64,000 nt of DNA. It comes from Rhipicephalus microplus. Lineage: Eukaryota > Arthropoda > Arachnida > Ixodida > Ixodidae. Shown piece by piece: positions 12,001-25,000 of this stretch (within the stretch, counting starts at the first letter, position 1; each line of letters starts with the position of its first letter). The notes below the pieces were generated by a model. The model had not been told where the DNA came from. It saw only the letters and a list, made by a program, of their open reading frames with translations, and did not search any database. A program made the translations under genes and the position numbers. The DNA lies in contig NC_134705.1 in assembly GCF_043290135.1 (NCBI RefSeq), positions 95,807,239-95,871,238 of the forward strand. The letters run 5' to 3'.

Positions 12001-12895
12001 CGGTGTAATGCTACATTATCACAAAATAATAGGCATGGTTTTCTTGACTTTATTTTGTTTGTTAGTTATACAATGTCTGTTGGTTCTCATAATCAAACTG
12101 TACTGCAATGAATGACCCTTGGCAACTAACCATGTCACTAACACGTTGTAAACAAATTTATGGTTGTCTACAAATTGTGGTTCTGGTTCTGTATAATGTT
12201 AACCGTGGTTGCTCTGTTGGCAATTTATACATCTGATGGCAAGGTTCTGTTTGGCGTTGCATAAACTGTTGCCTTCCCTTCCTCTTCCGTGCCTTTCTCC
12301 GTGTGTTGCCAAACTTGGGGGGTCAGTGTTACCAGACTGCCACCACATTTGGCAGAAAATTTTGTCCTTGTAGTTTTGACTTTTTCGTGAGAATTTTGTG
12401 TCGTCCGCGATGCATTTTGCGAGTGCCTGTGCGGCGTTGGCCGTTTTAATTAACGGAACGAACCGAGCGTTGCAGAAGTCGGGGCGCATCATCTTGCTGT
12501 GTAGCAATGCAATAAACATTATTTACGCACAAATCGGCGAGCGATAATGGTGCTAGGCCCCGTATAAATATGCGACAAACGCTGTCTGTGATATATGGCC
12601 AACGAATTTCTCTTGAATAGAGGAGACGACTCTGCTTCAATGCGAGCAGTGATGCTGCGCCTTAGGTGTCGCAGTGTAGTTGACGTGCCCAGTGAGCCCA
12701 TTACGAACTACTGAGCATTCAACATGTCAATCTGCGTCATAAAGCTCTGCTCAAAGCCAAACTATATGTCAAAGGCGGCCCTTCACTCAGTGCTTCACGA
12801 GACACAGATTCCTAGAACGTGTGGGATCGGCTAGAAATATTCTTGCTCCAAGTGAATTTAGGAGATGTAGGAAGCTAAAGTAGTAAACACCTTTT
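12000..12895. other. Upstream intergenic DNA, no gene seen
   Basis: Open frames on the minus strand (12199-12701) do not resemble known proteins. No repeats with clear ends were found before the nested MITE that starts near 12896. Confidence 0.35.
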
Positions 12896-14290
12896 CAGTT
12901 GCACTATACTCAATAACGAAATTAACAGGGAAGCGAAGTTTGTTCATTCTCGTGGGTAGGCTTGGGCGAATACTCGAACAAGTAATGTAGTATTCGAATT
13001 CGCTTTGAATGGAATTTAATTTTGAATTATTCCAGACGAACAAATAGATGCATATTAGTCCGCAGGTAACACATTGTAAAGATGGTTTCACTGCAGTAAA
13101 GAAATGCTAAGCAGTGAAAGCACTTGTTTAGGCAGATATTAGTTTACACGAGTATTTTTGTAAAAGTGGCTTCACTGCTGTGAAGTGGCGCTGAGCCGTG
13201 AAAACACGTAATCAAAAGAAATTCACCCTGCCAGGAGGCCACATTTCAAAGTTATATGAACATTTCACCCTCATATAAGTTAATTTTTTTTCAGTCGGAA
13301 AGCTCATTATAAACCTTATATGGCCTAAGTATAGCAAATTTAAAAACGCAACATATTTTACAGGCTATCACTTGCATTCTATGGAAAGTCAAATCCTGCT
13401 ACTATTCAATATTGTTTCCACTTCCTTTGACAAAAAAAAAAGGCACAGGCCTTGTTTGAATTTTTAAAAAATATTGTGCAAAAATCGCTGGCCAAGACAA
13501 ATATGCACCTCTTTCTTTTTTTTACATGTGATATATACACTATTCGAATTCGATTTGAAGTTGTTCGACCAAAATCACTATTCTTTCGAACCTAAATTCA
13601 CTATTCGCCCAAGCCTACTAGTGAGAATTTCGTTGTTGCAAGAATAGAAAAGAACACAACCAATTACTTTGCACAACCCAAATTTATTTAAAACTAACTG
13701 GTTTTGCTCTGTATCACTTTGCCTGATTGGCCACCGAGGAAAGGGCGAATGATGTCGAAAAAGCGCTAAGAATTTAGCATGAACTTAGTACTTGCCTTTC
13801 TTTCGCTTAATTTTTTTGCTTTCCTTCATCTCATCGTCATTCTCAGATTATTTGCGTGCACTTTCAAGGATAGCGCCACCTCTGAGCTCTTCGTGCGTGA
13901 TTAGATAGGCGTCAGCACACGAAAAGTAGTGCAGTTCTACAGTGGCTGGTATCATCCCATCGACAAAGCAGAGCCTGTTCCACACTTCGACTGTAGTGGC
14001 TAAAGGTGGTGACCGAATGTGAACAGAAATAGTCACACCAATGCACATTGGCAGTAACGTACTTGTCAAATGAGCGATGCTGCAATTTTCTAACTTCTGA
14101 ATTCCCCTCATGGGTCGAAAAATATGTTGTGCATCACAACCGGAATGTTTTGTTATTGCAGGAGTGCTTTTCGAAATCTCTTCGCTGTCGAGAGGGCTAA
14201 ACGCATTGAGCTCTCTGGACGTTTGCCGAGGACGCTCGCTGCCCTGAGAATTTCGTTCTTGGGGGCTTTTGTCACCGAGGGGTTCAACCG
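12896..14290. mobile_element. pogo/Tigger-like MITE interrupted by a hAT MITE
   Basis: Segments 12896-12956 and 13618-14290 together resemble the uninterrupted element at 21023-21764. The left part matches its left end (a TCAATAACGAA block followed by TTTGTTCATTCT). The right part matches from GAGAATTTCGT through the GAGAGGG...GCATTGAGCTCT block to a GAGGGGTTCAA right end. The 661 bp between are a separate insertion. No transposase is encoded. Confidence 0.65.
12957..13617. mobile_element. hAT-type MITE with TAGGCTTGGGCGAATA ends
   Basis: The terminal inverted repeats TAGGCTTGGGCGAATA are found at 12957 and, as the complement, ending at 13617. The flanking octamers CTCGTGGG (12949-12956) and CTAGTGAG (13618-13625) agree at 6 of 8 positions, as expected for an aged 8-bp hAT target duplication. 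The interior has further symmetric AATTCGAATTC-like boxes and no open frame. The element sits inside an older pogo-like MITE. Confidence 0.75.
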
Positions 14291-14929
14291 CACCACTTGT
14301 TGTTGACCATTGCTCTCAACACACAGTACAGTCGTACAAAATTACGTCGGCACACTGTGATGAAATTTCCAGTGGGGGAGTACCGGGCCTTCACCGAGTG
14401 CTGGCGAAAATTCGGAAAGAAGTCCAGTTCGAGCTTGCTTGAATGTGGCGTCAAGGCGATAAGTTTCTTGAAGGCTTACATCACCTGCCAGCATTCACAT
14501 ACATTTTTTTATATTATATGCCATGAAGATGACCCCACCTGAAAGGAGTGTACTGAAACGGCCCACAAATAACTGAACAACACACATACTGCTTTCCACA
14601 ACAAAGCATCTTGGAGCAAGTTACCAGAGCCAGTCAAGCAGCCCCATGGGCAACAACAGTGCTCTTGAAACTTTTGAGAAAGGCGCCACAACTGCATGAC
14701 TGCATGACCCACTCACCGTGACATAGGTAAGCTATAAACTGCATTTTACTTAGTGTGTCTGACTAAGCAAATGTGTTAACCTTCAGGAAGAGACAGACAT
14801 CAAACGACAGATTAAATATGTTTGCTTTTTTTGCTCCTTTTCGCTACCTGCCAGACGCACTTGCTACTCTCGAAACCTCTATGGCATATGTTAGCCTGTC
14901 TTCGAAAGTAAGCACACTCACATATGGGA

Positions 14930-15060
14930 AGGTAGGGATCGAATGGATGGATGGAAACAACTTTATTGAAAGTCCGACGATGTCTACAAGTCATTGATAG
15001 CATGCAAGGACACCGTGAGTTGGGCCAGTTGGTCAGGTTAAGATGTTTGTGTTCCAAAAT
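14930..15060 (-). repeat. LINE-like 3' end with ATGG-repeat tail
   Basis: GAATGGATGGATGGAAACAACTTTATT on the plus strand is the complement of a retroposon 3' end with a (CCAT)n tail. The body beyond it is not recognisable as coding. Confidence 0.4.
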
Positions 15061-15146
15061 TGGTTCATGTTTAAAAACTAAAAAACATGGAGGGAAGTGC
15101 ACTTTGACAGTATAAGCACTGTCCCGTGCAGTTCTATTGTCTAAAT

Positions 15147-15815
15147 CAGGGGTTCTCAAAGCGTGTTCGGCGGAACTTAAAGTTTCCACAGGTCCCTACT
15201 CGGGGTTCCGTGAGCCACAGATAAATATTTCCTGGTTTCGCGCTCGCTTAACTTACTTAAATGATGATTCTGAGATGGGATCTATCTAGAAACTTCCATT
15301 ACTCACGCCCAAGCATCACTATTTTATTGCTTTACGGAAACGAGTGAGCTGCGCAATAAATCCCGCCAGCAGTTTGTAGCCAGCCAGACTCCAAAAAATG
15401 GGACCTGCGGTGGCTTAAATCTCGGCGGCCTTGTATTACCACCATGAACATTACGACTATTTAAAAAGGTGCCCATTACGGCTATTTAAAAATAGGTGCT
15501 GCTAGCGTACACCGAAAGTCTGAAGGTTTAAAAAAAAAAGCATTGCACATCTAGTGGTTAGGACATCGCCGTCAAAATAGCCCGACGACTACGACCCGCC
15601 CCAAACGTGTTGTGCGAAACGCCTAGCTTCTGCATCTCCACTACGCTTTGTTGGTGCAAGGAAAGTGAGTAATGTGGCATGTTGGTCAATAAACAATTTA
15701 TATACCCTTGCTTTTGAATTTATTGAAAATAAAAACTAAAGAAGCTTGTTGGGGCAATTCTCGGCACTTGATATAGCTTAATGTTCCCTGGCACCAACAT
15801 GCTTGAGAGCTCCTG
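15147..15815. mobile_element. hAT-type MITE with CAGGGGTTCTCAAA end
   Basis: The left end CAGGGGTTCTCAAAGCGTG pairs with the complement of the right end, CAGGAGCTCTCAAGCATG. The flanking octamers GTCTAAAT (15139-15146) and GTCTACAT (15816-15823) match at 7 of 8 positions. The ends and the 8-bp duplication fit the hAT superfamily (Charlie-like ends). The 669-bp interior has no transposase. Confidence 0.8.
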
Positions 15816-15823
15816 GTCTACAT

Positions 15824-17420
15824 GGTCAGCAGACTTCAAACGAATTCTTAAAACATAAACGTCTTCCAACTAGCTCAACTTGCAATCTTGTGGCGACACA
15901 TTCATAGTGTCCAGAGCCCTTTACTACCAAAGTAAGCACTGTTTTGTACACTTACTTTGTCCGCATCCCCAACGCACTCCAAACAAATATATTGAAATAA
16001 AGAGCTATGCGATAATAAAGAAATGGTACTCTCAGGTTAACCAGTAATTTGTGCTTTTCAATTCATATTCGTCCAGTTCCACACTAAAATTTGGACACAA
16101 GAGTTTTCAGAGCTGCAGGCGGCTCTATGGCTGTCGGTACACTTGGTATCGAATGCCAATCAAAGACCAGCCAGTCAATGCAGCCTGCCGAATCGTGGCA
16201 GTGGATTGGCTCTAGAGTGACCAATCCATGGCTGGAACATCAGTGAGAACACGCAATGAAATGTCACTGACAGCCCATTGCCAAAAATTAACAAAAACCA
16301 TCAACTAGCTCAATGTTGGTGATTAGATTGTGCAGCCGGCTTCCCAAATCTAACCCTGCCACGACCTGCTTGCTCTCCACAACTGTTGGTAGCCCTGCCA
16401 CATTTCTGGCTGCTCTCCACGACTCTTTCACACTAATGCCAACTGTGTGTTCTCAGCGATATCCTGGTCATGCGGTCAGTCAGTTTGAAGTTCTGATTCA
16501 GGTTGCATTGCTGGCTTCTATTTCTTTGTCATTCAATGCCAGCCACAGCAACAGTTTCAATCAAAACAAAGTGTTACTTCTAACAAGGTAGAGGTACCGA
16601 AAAGAAAGGACTGCACTAGACCCATTTCGTAGCATGAAGGAACAGAAAAATTCACATGGCTTCCACACAAACACAGCTTTGCAGTATATGGCGCAAATCT
16701 CGAGCGATTACATAATAGCCTAACGAGAATTCCCAGCGCAGCATTCAGTTGGGGCAAGGCAAACCGTGTAAGAAATTTCGACTTTCAGCAAGATATCAAC
16801 TAAGCCAGAAAGCATAATTGTTGTGAAGCAGGACAACACCTAGTGCACCATTATTAATATTTCTGAAGATAAGCGAGGTACTCGCCACACATCTGTGAGG
16901 TGTTTGCACTTTCTTGATGCTGCATGTGGCTAATGACAAAGAATTATGGCTGAGCGTTTTGCAGTTGGTAGAAGCACTAAACCACACACTCATTGTGCAG
17001 TTAGCATTGCGTGGTGACTTACTTCACTCTTCTGTCACGCTATACAACAAAAGTTAATGCGATTCCTTGCTCAATGTTGGTATAGGGTCTTTTCGCTGAT
17101 GCGTTTCAAGTACCAGTGTGGATTTGTAGCAGAATACTTGTCTCCCACTCGGAGTGTCCGGGTTCACATCTCATTAGATCCTGGGCATTTATTTATTTCT
17201 TATTACTTTTTTCAAGCTTATCGGTGAGGCCACCTACAGCAACCCCATTGCAGGTACGGGCACATGAGATCTTCGCTTCAATATGTTGTGATGTGGAATT
17301 TTAGCCAGAAATTAAAGCCCTCATAGGAGCAGCTGCTTTTCCACCTTGGCTAACCAGGAGGCTAGCTTACTATACTACAAAACAGGCGAGTTAATGGACA
17401 GCTTCAAGCAGGGACACTAT
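15824..17420. other. Intergenic stretch, nothing recognised
   Basis: No protein-like frame and no repeat with definable ends. A TGGATTTGTAGCAG...CGGGTTCA stretch at 17117-17165 is faintly tRNA-box-like but cannot be folded. I do not call it. Confidence 0.35.
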
Positions 17421-17610
17421 ACAGTAGACTCTCAATAAATGGAAATCTGTTAAATGAAACTGCTGCTTAAATAGAACAAGTGTCTCTGGCAGGATTGGTT
17501 TTGTACTTGTATACTACTTCCCTGTACATCTCTCAGTAAATGGAACTCCTGTGAATGGAACATATTTTCCTAGCCCCTTCAGGTTCCGTATGATGGGAGA
17601 CAACTATAAT
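17421..17610. mobile_element. Short TA-flanked MITE (pogo/mariner-like)
   Basis: The left end TACAGTAGACTCTCAATAAATGG and the complement of the right end, TATAGTTGTCTCCCATCATACGG, align over about 23 bp. The length is about 190 bp and TA flanks both sides. It has no coding capacity. It resembles the larger CAGT-ended elements elsewhere in the window. Confidence 0.6.
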
Positions 17611-17663
17611 GTCTACAAACCTTACTTTCTTCCATGATGAATTCCCGGGAGCTTAACTTGTCA

Positions 17664-17695
17664 AGTCATTTTATGACTTGAGTCATAAAATGACT
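17664..17695. repeat. Perfect 15-bp inverted repeat
   Basis: AGTCATTTTATGACT (17664-17678) and its complement (17681-17695) are separated by TG. Each arm is itself partly palindromic around TCATTTTATGA. Part of the same motif recurs downstream in CTCATTTTATGAG near 17752. No function is evident. Confidence 0.7.
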
Positions 17696-18664
17696 CAAGT
17701 CACAAAATGTTTGGCAATGCCATAAAATGTTTGTTTCTGTTGATAGTGTACTCATTTTATGAGTTCACTATTAAGGAGGCAGACTGGTCTTTAGGACCAA
17801 AAAGTGACAAAAAATTCAGTTTTCAGAATTGACATACTATTTGGTTTCTGCAAGTATTTTTCTCTCTGCAAATTTTCACACACCAGGAAGGAGTAATTTT
17901 TTTTGTAGTGTCATTCTAACTGTCCAGATTCTTGGTGCTGTTACCGTGCAGAACCAACAACAAAATGGAGAACCGAATTTGAGGCTTCTTTATAATTTTC
18001 CAGCACTTGTGTCTAAAGCTCTACTACCAATTTATGAGCGCCTTTATGAGCATTGCAAGACATGCACACCATGATTGTTGCTTTTTGAAGAAACTGTGTG
18101 TTTTGAGTTTTTCCATTTTTTTTTTTTCAAAAAACTAAATTTACGACTGTTCTATTTTGGGGCCACAATATTTCTGCAGCTAGGACAGGTACAACAATGA
18201 GTCTTTTTGCAGTAGAAACCTGTATGTGTGCAGAATGCAAGTATGGTAGCAGAATTTAGAGCACAAGCCTTTTTAATTATTTATTAATCAAATTTTACCA
18301 TATTTCCAACTGCTTTTGAAACTGGACAGTTTATTTTGCTGTAAAATGACCAACAAAGGCCTAAAAACAAAAAAAAACTCTTGCATACTTTTGCTCTATA
18401 TTAATTAATCTATATTGGCATATCTTAAATATTACTTTCAATTAAGCATTTTTTTCTATGGCGGCCTTAAACAATAGGAGGTGAACTTAAGTTATCTCAG
18501 GAAAAAGATAAGCTACAGGAAAACTAATAAATTTTTGAAATTAGTAGAAGAAAACTGGATAACCCTGTGCAGTTTGATCAAGATCACTGAAGAAATAATC
18601 AAAAAATGTCTAAGACTAGTCTGCCCCCTTAACAGAAAATAGGAGATTCTGCAGCACCCAACAA

Positions 18665-19038
18665 CTTAAGCACAACAAATTTTTTTATTTCATTATCTGT
18701 ACAACAGGACTTAAGTTCAACATTAAATGGCGAGAAATGATTAAACCCATAATTTAAAATTCCACAATACGTTCAACGCAAGCTTTTCAGGACAGCTTGA
18801 CCCTGACATGGAACCTTTCTTAGAAATGCCCAAGGAATGTAAATCAAGAAAAATAACCATCAACACACGATTTCTGCATTCAAACTCCATGCTCCTGAAT
18901 GACAATCCCGAATTGGCACTTTTCAAAAACGTAACATGCAGAGAATGATGACTCCGTATTTCCTCTGCACAGGGTGAAACCATGATGGGTGACTGCGATG
19001 AAACATGAAGAACAGCGGGCCACAGGTTCAGCTCAGGC
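18665..19038 (-). CDS. POLR2G: Probable terminal exon of RPB7 with 3' UTR
   Basis: A pyrimidine-rich CTCATCTCATTACAG acceptor is followed by GCCTGAGCTGA. With the single G left by exon 7 this reads Gly-Leu-Ser-stop (coding part 19028-19038). It completes ...DDYLGLS at 171 residues, where animal RPB7 usually ends ...LGLVS. The downstream sequence would be the 3' UTR, with an AATAAA signal on the minus strand at 18684-18689. The assignment rests on phase, acceptor quality and the near-match of three residues. A GLVS-encoding exon outside the window cannot be excluded. Confidence 0.5.
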
Positions 19039-22000
19039 CTGTAATGAGATGAGACGGCACAACGATGATCAGGGCATGAAGTGCTCATGTTCAAGATGGT
19101 GTTTTTGACAAAACGATTCCGACAGTTCCACGCCATAAAAACCGCTTGGCAGTCAAGATGTAGACACTTGGGTGTGTGCGATTGGTGAGCCAGATAATGT
19201 GGTGTACGGAATAAGGACGCACCAGCCACTCATTTGAGGGAAGTGGGCGGTGTCGTTCGAAGTAAAACAGGAAAGGGGCTTCGGCCACGGCTTTTGTTCT
19301 TGTAGTTACTATTACGAGAATTGCATTTGTACTCACAGTGCTCCCACTCTTAATAGGAGGCGCATGACGGGCACGGACGAGGATGGGAGGTGCTGACGCG
19401 GGCCTATGAGGTTTAGAGGGGGGTTGACCCACCTGCTGGCTCGGGGTTTGAGCAATGCTTCGCGATTTTAAAATTTCTAGTGAAATCACATCGTCTAAAT
19501 CCACCACAACATATATTTGAAACGCATGCCTTTGTGCCCGTTTTGTGAAAGCGAGATCATGTGACCTGCCGGCACAGGCAATGGCATTTCAGCGAACGCC
19601 TTAGGTCGTGTCGTTTACCACTGTGGTGCATCCAGAATCCCACCAAGTGTATGCTCGCCATAATCTACGTGACCCTCTTATGCACCTACACTGATACATT
19701 ACAAATAATGTAATGTTTGGAGACTTACATTACAAATAAGGTAAGCTTCTAATGAAAATACAAATAACATTCTCATTATTTTGTGCCAAAAGTACTACCT
19801 ACTATGTTTATGCAATTACTTAATTTTGAGAAAATATTTGAATAAAATACACGCAGCACGTGCCCTGCTGTTCAGTTGTGTTATACTCACTGTTGGTACA
19901 ACCCATTCATATGCTTCTCATAAAGTCATGCACTACAAGCCTGGTTGTACTGCCCAGGAGCTATGAGACTTGCCTTCACATCATGAAGGCCTGTTTTTAA
20001 AACCCACCTCGGCGAGAAATTTTTTTTTATTTATTTATTTCATTATTCTCATGACTAGTGAACGCCAATACAGGCAACACCAACACATGGTCACCAAGCA
20101 CAGCTTTGCTGTAACAAAAGCACAAAGAGAAAAATAACAAAACAATAAATAAGCTTATCAATCGCATTCGTTTTGAGATGGTGAGCACTCCCTGTATCAA
20201 TTGCAACATGTATGACACGTCACAATTCATGTACTATGTGACGCCAAACAGGCTAAAAAAAAAAATGTGTTCCACACTCACTGTATTGGCAACAGTTAAC
20301 GCTGACTGACACTCCCATGTTTAAATTCACATATATACCCAATAAAATGGCTGGGAGGATAGCCACCATTGTAGCTCAGTGGGAGAGCATCGAACGTGTT
20401 ATTCGACGGTCGCAGGTTCTATCCCAGCCGGTGGCAAGTTATCTTTTCGTCCACTTTTCTTACTCGACATTTACACTGATATTACTTCTAGCAACATTCC
20501 CTATACTTTCTTTGGCATTATTGTTCCTTAGATCTCTTTAATATTTTGTCTAACAAAGAAACCAAGCCCTAAAATTTGCACTTTCTTTCATGACTGCAGA
20601 TTGTTTTGAGCACGCTGGCTATATTATTGCCACTTGGCAGGCATCCTGCGCAAATTTAGCAGAAACAGAGAAACATTCACCCGTAGGCACGAATCAAGCC
20701 CCAATGCTGATGGCCCATTACTGCCATCACTGACCAATGCATGGAGTGAACTTAGTGCCGTGGATATATACGTTCCAAATGGCGTCATGGTGGATGACTT
20801 CATTCACGTGGATGAAAACATTGTCGTGCACAACAGGATGAGGACAACATATGTAACACATACAAACGTTACCACACCAATGGCCACCAAATCTCAAAAC
20901 ATTAACCTCTCAGACAAGAATGCCTTTATTTTACTTTTGCTTTCTCTTTAGTAGCTATGGTCAAATTGATTTCAACACGTTTTCCGGTTTGCACGAAGAA
21001 CTTCGTGCTATGAATTTAAATACAGTCGAACCCCTCAGTAACGAAACCATCGGGGAAGAGATTTTTGTTCATTCTTGGGAGAATTTCGTCGTTGAGAGAA
21101 AAAAAAATATATGCACGCCAATCACTTCTCACAACCAAAATATACTTAAAATCTTGCTTTGATTCACACTACTCTGAAGGATCCCGATTCCCTGAAGCGC
21201 CGAAGACTAGCGCTTTTCAATTAGAGATTGCGCCTTTCCAAGATGCCAAACGACACTGCAGGTAAGCAAAGCGTGACGAAACTCTGCGTGCACACAAAGA
21301 GACGTGCAGCAAAAAGCAGTTAGGCGGTCAACAGAATGTCTGCCAGCATGGCGTCGCTTTTGAGGGTGTCGTCACTTGACGTCCTAGTTGTCAACACATA
21401 AGCAACGAACCGCTCTCAGCGAGAAAGTGTGTCGTTGCTATCTTTGTCAACCGACCGAATGTACGAAGCAATGGTTGCACCGATGCTTGTTGGTGAAAAC
21501 TTATACGGCCAACTTTTAAATGAAAGACGCTGCCATTTTTTAACTGGGATCCTGTCTAGCTCAAGGTCCGAAAAAAAAAAAAAAAAAATGTTGCGGATTA
21601 CCACCTAAAAGTTTGGCTACTGCGCTAATGCTTTTTAAAACCTCTTTGCCGTGGAGAGGAGGTAAAGGCAATGAACTCTATGGACTTACTCTGGGGATGC
21701 CAGATTTCTTAATTGCCACAAAATTTCGTTATCGAGGCCTTTTGTTATTGAGGTGGTTTGACTATAACATGCCTCAAGCTTATTCATGTATACATATTTG
21801 TGATAACCAGATAGTCCTGGGCCATGCCTGTCGCTGGACCGAATCACACACACGTACGTTGGCGGGTTCCACACTGACTGGCTGGTCATGTGCGCCGTAT
21901 TTATTTCCTTGCAACATCGACGCCCCCGGCCGCCGGAACGGCAAACTAATCTTATCACATCCCTCCCCCCTTTATTAATGATTGCAAACCATTGTTTAAG

Positions 22001-25000
22001 GTGCGTAGCGCGATACTGGTAGTCGAATTCTGGTACTTCGACGCAGGACAGGAGTACTGGGTGCTGTGACAGCAAGTTCCGGTTCCCTCGCCATGTCTTC
22101 CCTGGGATCTTGCCTAGACTCTGTGTCGTGAAGACGATCCGGAGATAGCTGCCTCTGACCTAGGTCCAAGCCCGGAGCAAGACCAGTTAGCTGCGTCTGA
22201 CCCACGTCCAAGCTTGGAGCAAGACCAGTAGATACTGGGCTGCCTGACTTTTGGTTGTCTGCACTCAGTTCCTCAGGGGCCTGGCGGATGTGATCCAGAT
22301 GTCGAGTTAACCGTCGTCCGTCGTCCGTCTTCCAGTAGAACGTCCATGGACGAAGTGCGTTGTTCGGTGACGACTGCAGGGAGCCACGCAGGTCCTGGAC
22401 GGAAGTTCCTTGCGAACACCTGGTTACCCGGGTGGCCCAAAACCCTAGGTCTTGTTCCTTGGTCGCATCTGATTTTCTGCTTAAGTTGCTTCTGTAGCAC
22501 CTTGGTCCTGAGGTTTGGTGTAGCAGATCCAACGCAGTCCTCAGCTTCCCCCCCAACAACAGCTCCGACGGACAGCAACCCGTGACCTCGTGAGGCGTTG
22601 ACCTGTATGTCAGGAGCATGCGGGCAATTTGAGTGCGAATATCTCAGGGGCCAGCCTTCCGCAACTTGTTTTTGACAGTCTGCACGGCCCGCTCTGCAGC
22701 ACCGTTTGTCGCTGGATACGGCGGCACCAGCATTCGCCTCACCCCGTTTTTCTTGAAGAATGTGGAGTACAGCTCACTGGTAAATGTTGGCCCATTATCC
22801 GACACGACCGCATCTGGAAGGCCTTGGTTTGCGAACATAATGCGCATGCAGGAAATAGTTGCTTCAGCTGAGGGTGTAGAAACCGGGAACACTTCAATCT
22901 ACTTCGAAAACGCATCGACTGCGATAAAAAAATAGGTGTTCCTGTAAGGACCGGCATAGTCCACATGCAGCCGTGACCACGGTTTCTCCGGGAACGGCCA
23001 GGGCATGACAGGCACTGGTCGTGACACTCTTTGATGCTCCTGGCAAATACGGCACCTTTGAATGGTTATCGCTATATCGTTATCCAGGCTAGGCCACCAC
23101 AAATGGCTACGCGCAACTGCCTTCATTTTCGACAGTCCTGGATGACTCTCATGCAGCAGCTGGAGGATTTCCTTTTGCAAGGATTTTGGAACAATGACTC
23201 TGTTGCCCCACAATAGACAGTTCCCTTGTACGCTCATCTCATGAAAGCGCGTCTCGTAGGGTCTTCCCTCTGACCCTAGGTTTATCTGGCAGCCTGACCA
23301 CAACGCTGCTCTTACTTGTGACAGCACCGGGTCTCTGGAGGTGGCTGCCGCAACAGCGTTTGACGACAGCACCCCTGGGTATACTCCTTCCAGCATTAAC
23401 ACTTCGGCAGGGCAGTCAACAACAAATTCGGAAGTTGGCAGAGGTAGCCGGCTTAATCCATGGGAATGTACAATTTGTGAACCTGGCCTATACTTCAGGT
23501 CGCAACTGTACCCCGACAACAGCAAGGCCCACCTTAGCACTCTCGGAGAACAGGATTCGGGAACTGGTTTGTCTGCTGCGAGCAGGCCGAGCAGCAGTTT
23601 GTGATCTGTCACGGCTTCGAATTGCCGGCCCCACAAGTACTGCCTGAACTTTGTAACGCCAAATACAAGGCTCAATGCCTCCTTATCTAATTGGCTGTAG
23701 TTTATCTCCGCGGTTGCCAGGCTGCGTGAGGCAAAACCAATGGGGCACTCTTCTCCAGATGACTCTCGTTGCGCCAGTACTGCTCCAATCCCGAAGGGAG
23801 ATGCATCAGTGACAAGCACAGTTGGCTTTCCCGGGTCAAAGTGTGCCAATACAGCTGCAGAGGCCAATAGCTCCTTGCTTCTCTGAAATGCCTGCTTTTC
23901 ATCAGTTTCCCAGCGCCATGGTGTTTCCGACGCCAACAAACTATTGAGCGGCTGTAATACGGCAGAAAGGTTCGGCAAAAACCTTCTGTAAAAATTAACC
24001 AACCCGAGGTAACTCTGAAGTTCCTTGACCGCTCGGGGTGTGGGGGCTTCCAGAACTGCTTCAGTCTTAGCCGGATTTGGACGCAGCCCAGCCGCGCTAA
24101 TGATATGGCCCAAATACTGGACTTCTGGTTTCATGAATTCGCATTTGGATAACTTCAGTCGCAGTCCCGCGGTCTTCAGGTGATCCAACACTCGGTCCAA
24201 ATTTTCCCAATGCTCTTTGTCACTGGTTCCTGTGACCAGAATATCATCAAAGGACACTACGACATGGTCAAGGTCATGCAACAGATTTTCCATCTCTCGC
24301 TGAAATATAGCCGGAGCTGATGAAACCCCGAATGGCAGCCTTGTAAATTGGTATAACCCCTTCGGAGTGTTAATGGTGACTACTCTTGGCACTCCTCATC
24401 GAGTGGAATCTGCTGGTAGGCATCTTACAAGTCAAGCTTTGTGAACTTCTTTCCCCCTGTGAGTCGCGCAAAAAGTTCCTCAATCCTAGGTATAGGGTAG
24501 GACTCGACGACTGTCACCAGGTTTATGATAGTCTTAAAATCGCCGCAGACCCAAACCCGGCCGTCGCGCTTCAATACAGGAACGATGGACGCGGCCCACT
24601 GAGAAGTTTTCACCGGTTTGATAACGCCTTCCCGTTCCTTCCTCTGTAGTTCTTCAAAAACCCTATCACGCAAAGCAAATGGTATCGGACGTGCCTTGAC
24701 AAAACGTGGCTTCGCACCCTTTTGTACAGGTATAGACGCTGTAACGCCGTGAAACGTGCCAAGCTGCTCCGAAAAAACTTCGTGATATTGGCTTACCAGG
24801 TCTTCCGTAGACTTCACGACGTTGACTCCCTCCGTCGGAACGATGCCTAGCTTGAAGGCCTTCATCCAGCTTCGTCTAAACAGCGTAGGGCATGCCCCTT
24901 TTACGACAAATAGTGGTAGCTGGCGCTCCTTGTCGCCAAGTTTGACCATTGCTGCCAGCTTTCCCTGGATGCGTTTTATGTCGCCGAAAAAACTTCTCAG

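Noticed and set aside
18741..19229. 162-codon minus-strand frame as a gene of its own
   Set aside because: No recognisable domain. It overlaps the probable RPB7 terminal exon and 3' UTR.
19028..19950. Alternative RPB7 terminal exon at about 19930 (Gly-Leu-stop)
   Set aside because: An acceptor-like CCAG followed by GCTTGTAG also fits the phase, but the upstream pyrimidine tract is weaker and the C-terminus would lack the final Ser.
20362..20435. Functional tRNA gene
   Set aside because: Three extra bases lie between acceptor and D stem, position 33 is not U and the T stem is mismatched. A SINE body follows.
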